NCBI GenBank assembly: GCA_027061865.1
Contig: JAMOVZ010000446.1
Location: 1 to 5,306 of the forward strand
DNA: 5,306 nt
Origin: Desulfobacterales bacterium
GTDB lineage: Bacteria > Desulfobacterota > DSM-4660 > Desulfatiglandales > Desulfatiglandaceae
Reading direction: 5' to 3'
Each line of letters opens with the position of its first letter. Within the stretch, counting starts at the first letter, position 1. Shown piece after piece: positions 4,937 through 5,306 of this stretch. Position numbers and translations under genes: made by a program. The notes under the pieces were generated by a model. It made no database searches and was not told the origin of the DNA. It saw only the letters and a program-made list of their open reading frames with translations.

Positions 4937-5306
4937 TTATCCCTCCAAGAGCTTCAAGGCAGTAACTTCATCAGTGATTAAAGAATGTATCAGTCTTCCC
5001 CGCAATGCTGCCCTTATTGCTTCTTCCTTATGCTCACCTCCTGCCACTCCGATCACATGGTCCATGTCTTTTAATTTCTCTAAGCTCACTGCTATTAAGC
5101 GATCATGGTATTCAACATCCATTTTCTCACCATTCCGATTATAGAACTGTCCCAAAATATCACCCACCGCCCCTTGCTTTTTCAATATTTCCATTTCTTG
5201 TTGAGATATATAGCCAAAGCTAACATAAGTGGCTCCTGGAGACATGGCACCAATACCAACTAAGGCTATGTTGGCAAGCTCTGCGACTCTGATGATACGG
5301 GCCACC
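4937..5306 (-). CDS. SorC/DeoR-type sugar-binding regulator, C-terminal domain, N-terminus cut by window edge
   Basis: About 123 codons are visible, ending in TAA at 4939-4937. The frame is open through base 5306, so an N-terminal helix-turn-helix and the first part of the effector domain lie outside. The visible part is the C-terminal half of the SorC-family sugar-binding domain: NIALVGIGAMSPGATY (12-27), GYISQQEMEIL (31-41), GAVGDILGQFYNRNGE (45-60), HDRLIAVSLEKL (67-78), VIGVAGGEHKEEAIRAAL (84-101) and LITDEVTALKLLEG to the end. SorC-family proteins bind phosphorylated sugars or related ligands and act as repressors or activators. The GTG at 5305 is internal and not the true start. The next genes downstream are the MoaD-like pair, 71 bp away. 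Whether this regulator controls them or an upstream sugar/carbonyl gene set cannot be told from here. Confidence 0.88.
   Translation of the reverse strand, partial: VARIIRVAELANIALVGIGAMSPGATYVSFGYISQQEMEILKKQGAVGDILGQFYNRNGEKMDVEYHDRLIAVSLEKLKDMDHVIGVAGGEHKEEAIRAALRGRLIHSLITDEVTALKLLEG

Noticed and set aside
1..5306. CRISPR arrays, tRNA or rRNA genes, insertion sequences and attachment sites
   Set aside because: I saw no spaced direct repeats, tRNA cloverleaf or transposase-like frame, and no terminal inverted repeats. The window is compact protein-coding DNA.

Overview
The window reads as anaerobe chromosome, most likely a Desulfobacterota-type sulfate reducer or syntroph, though an acetogen-like relative is possible. 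The reason is a split methylenetetrahydrofolate reductase (MetF plus the iron-sulfur subunit MetV) with a dedicated two-cluster ferredoxin, the form used in the methyl branch of the Wood-Ljungdahl pathway. A second operon holds MoaD/ThiS-like small proteins and a ThiF/MoeB-like activating enzyme. I infer the taxon from gene content only; no rRNA or other marker is present.

Layout. (1) 2353 down to 1, minus strand: a C1 operon in the order metF, 4Fe-4S ferredoxin, metV, and a small zinc-ribbon protein that runs off the left edge. Spacings are 31 bp, a 4-bp ATGA overlap and 32 bp. (2) 2354-2590: a 237-bp divergent control region with outward promoters on both sides and three inverted repeats. 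(3) 2591-3355, plus strand: an IclR-family regulator. (4) 3356-3394: a short convergent gap with a weak hairpin. (5) 4865 down to 3395, minus strand: two MoaD/ThiS-fold proteins in tandem followed by a ThiF/MoeB/HesA-family enzyme. (6) 5306 down to 4937, minus strand: the C-terminal effector domain of a SorC-family regulator that enters from the right edge.

How the genes work together. MetF and MetV would interconvert methylene- and methyl-tetrahydrofolate, with the ferredoxin as the likely electron connector. The IclR regulator is divergent from metF and probably controls itself and perhaps the C1 operon. A 15-bp palindrome with the TGG-N9-CCA layout of IclR boxes sits on its own -10 element. 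The MoaD/ThiF block looks like a sulfur-carrier activation set, possibly for a molybdenum or tungsten pterin enzyme encoded outside the window. One carrier ends in glycines and the other does not.

The points most worth a second look are the intercalated ferredoxin with its extra Cys tail, the paired MoaD-like proteins with different C termini, the E1-like enzyme that lacks the zinc cysteines of MoeB, and the operators in the divergent region.
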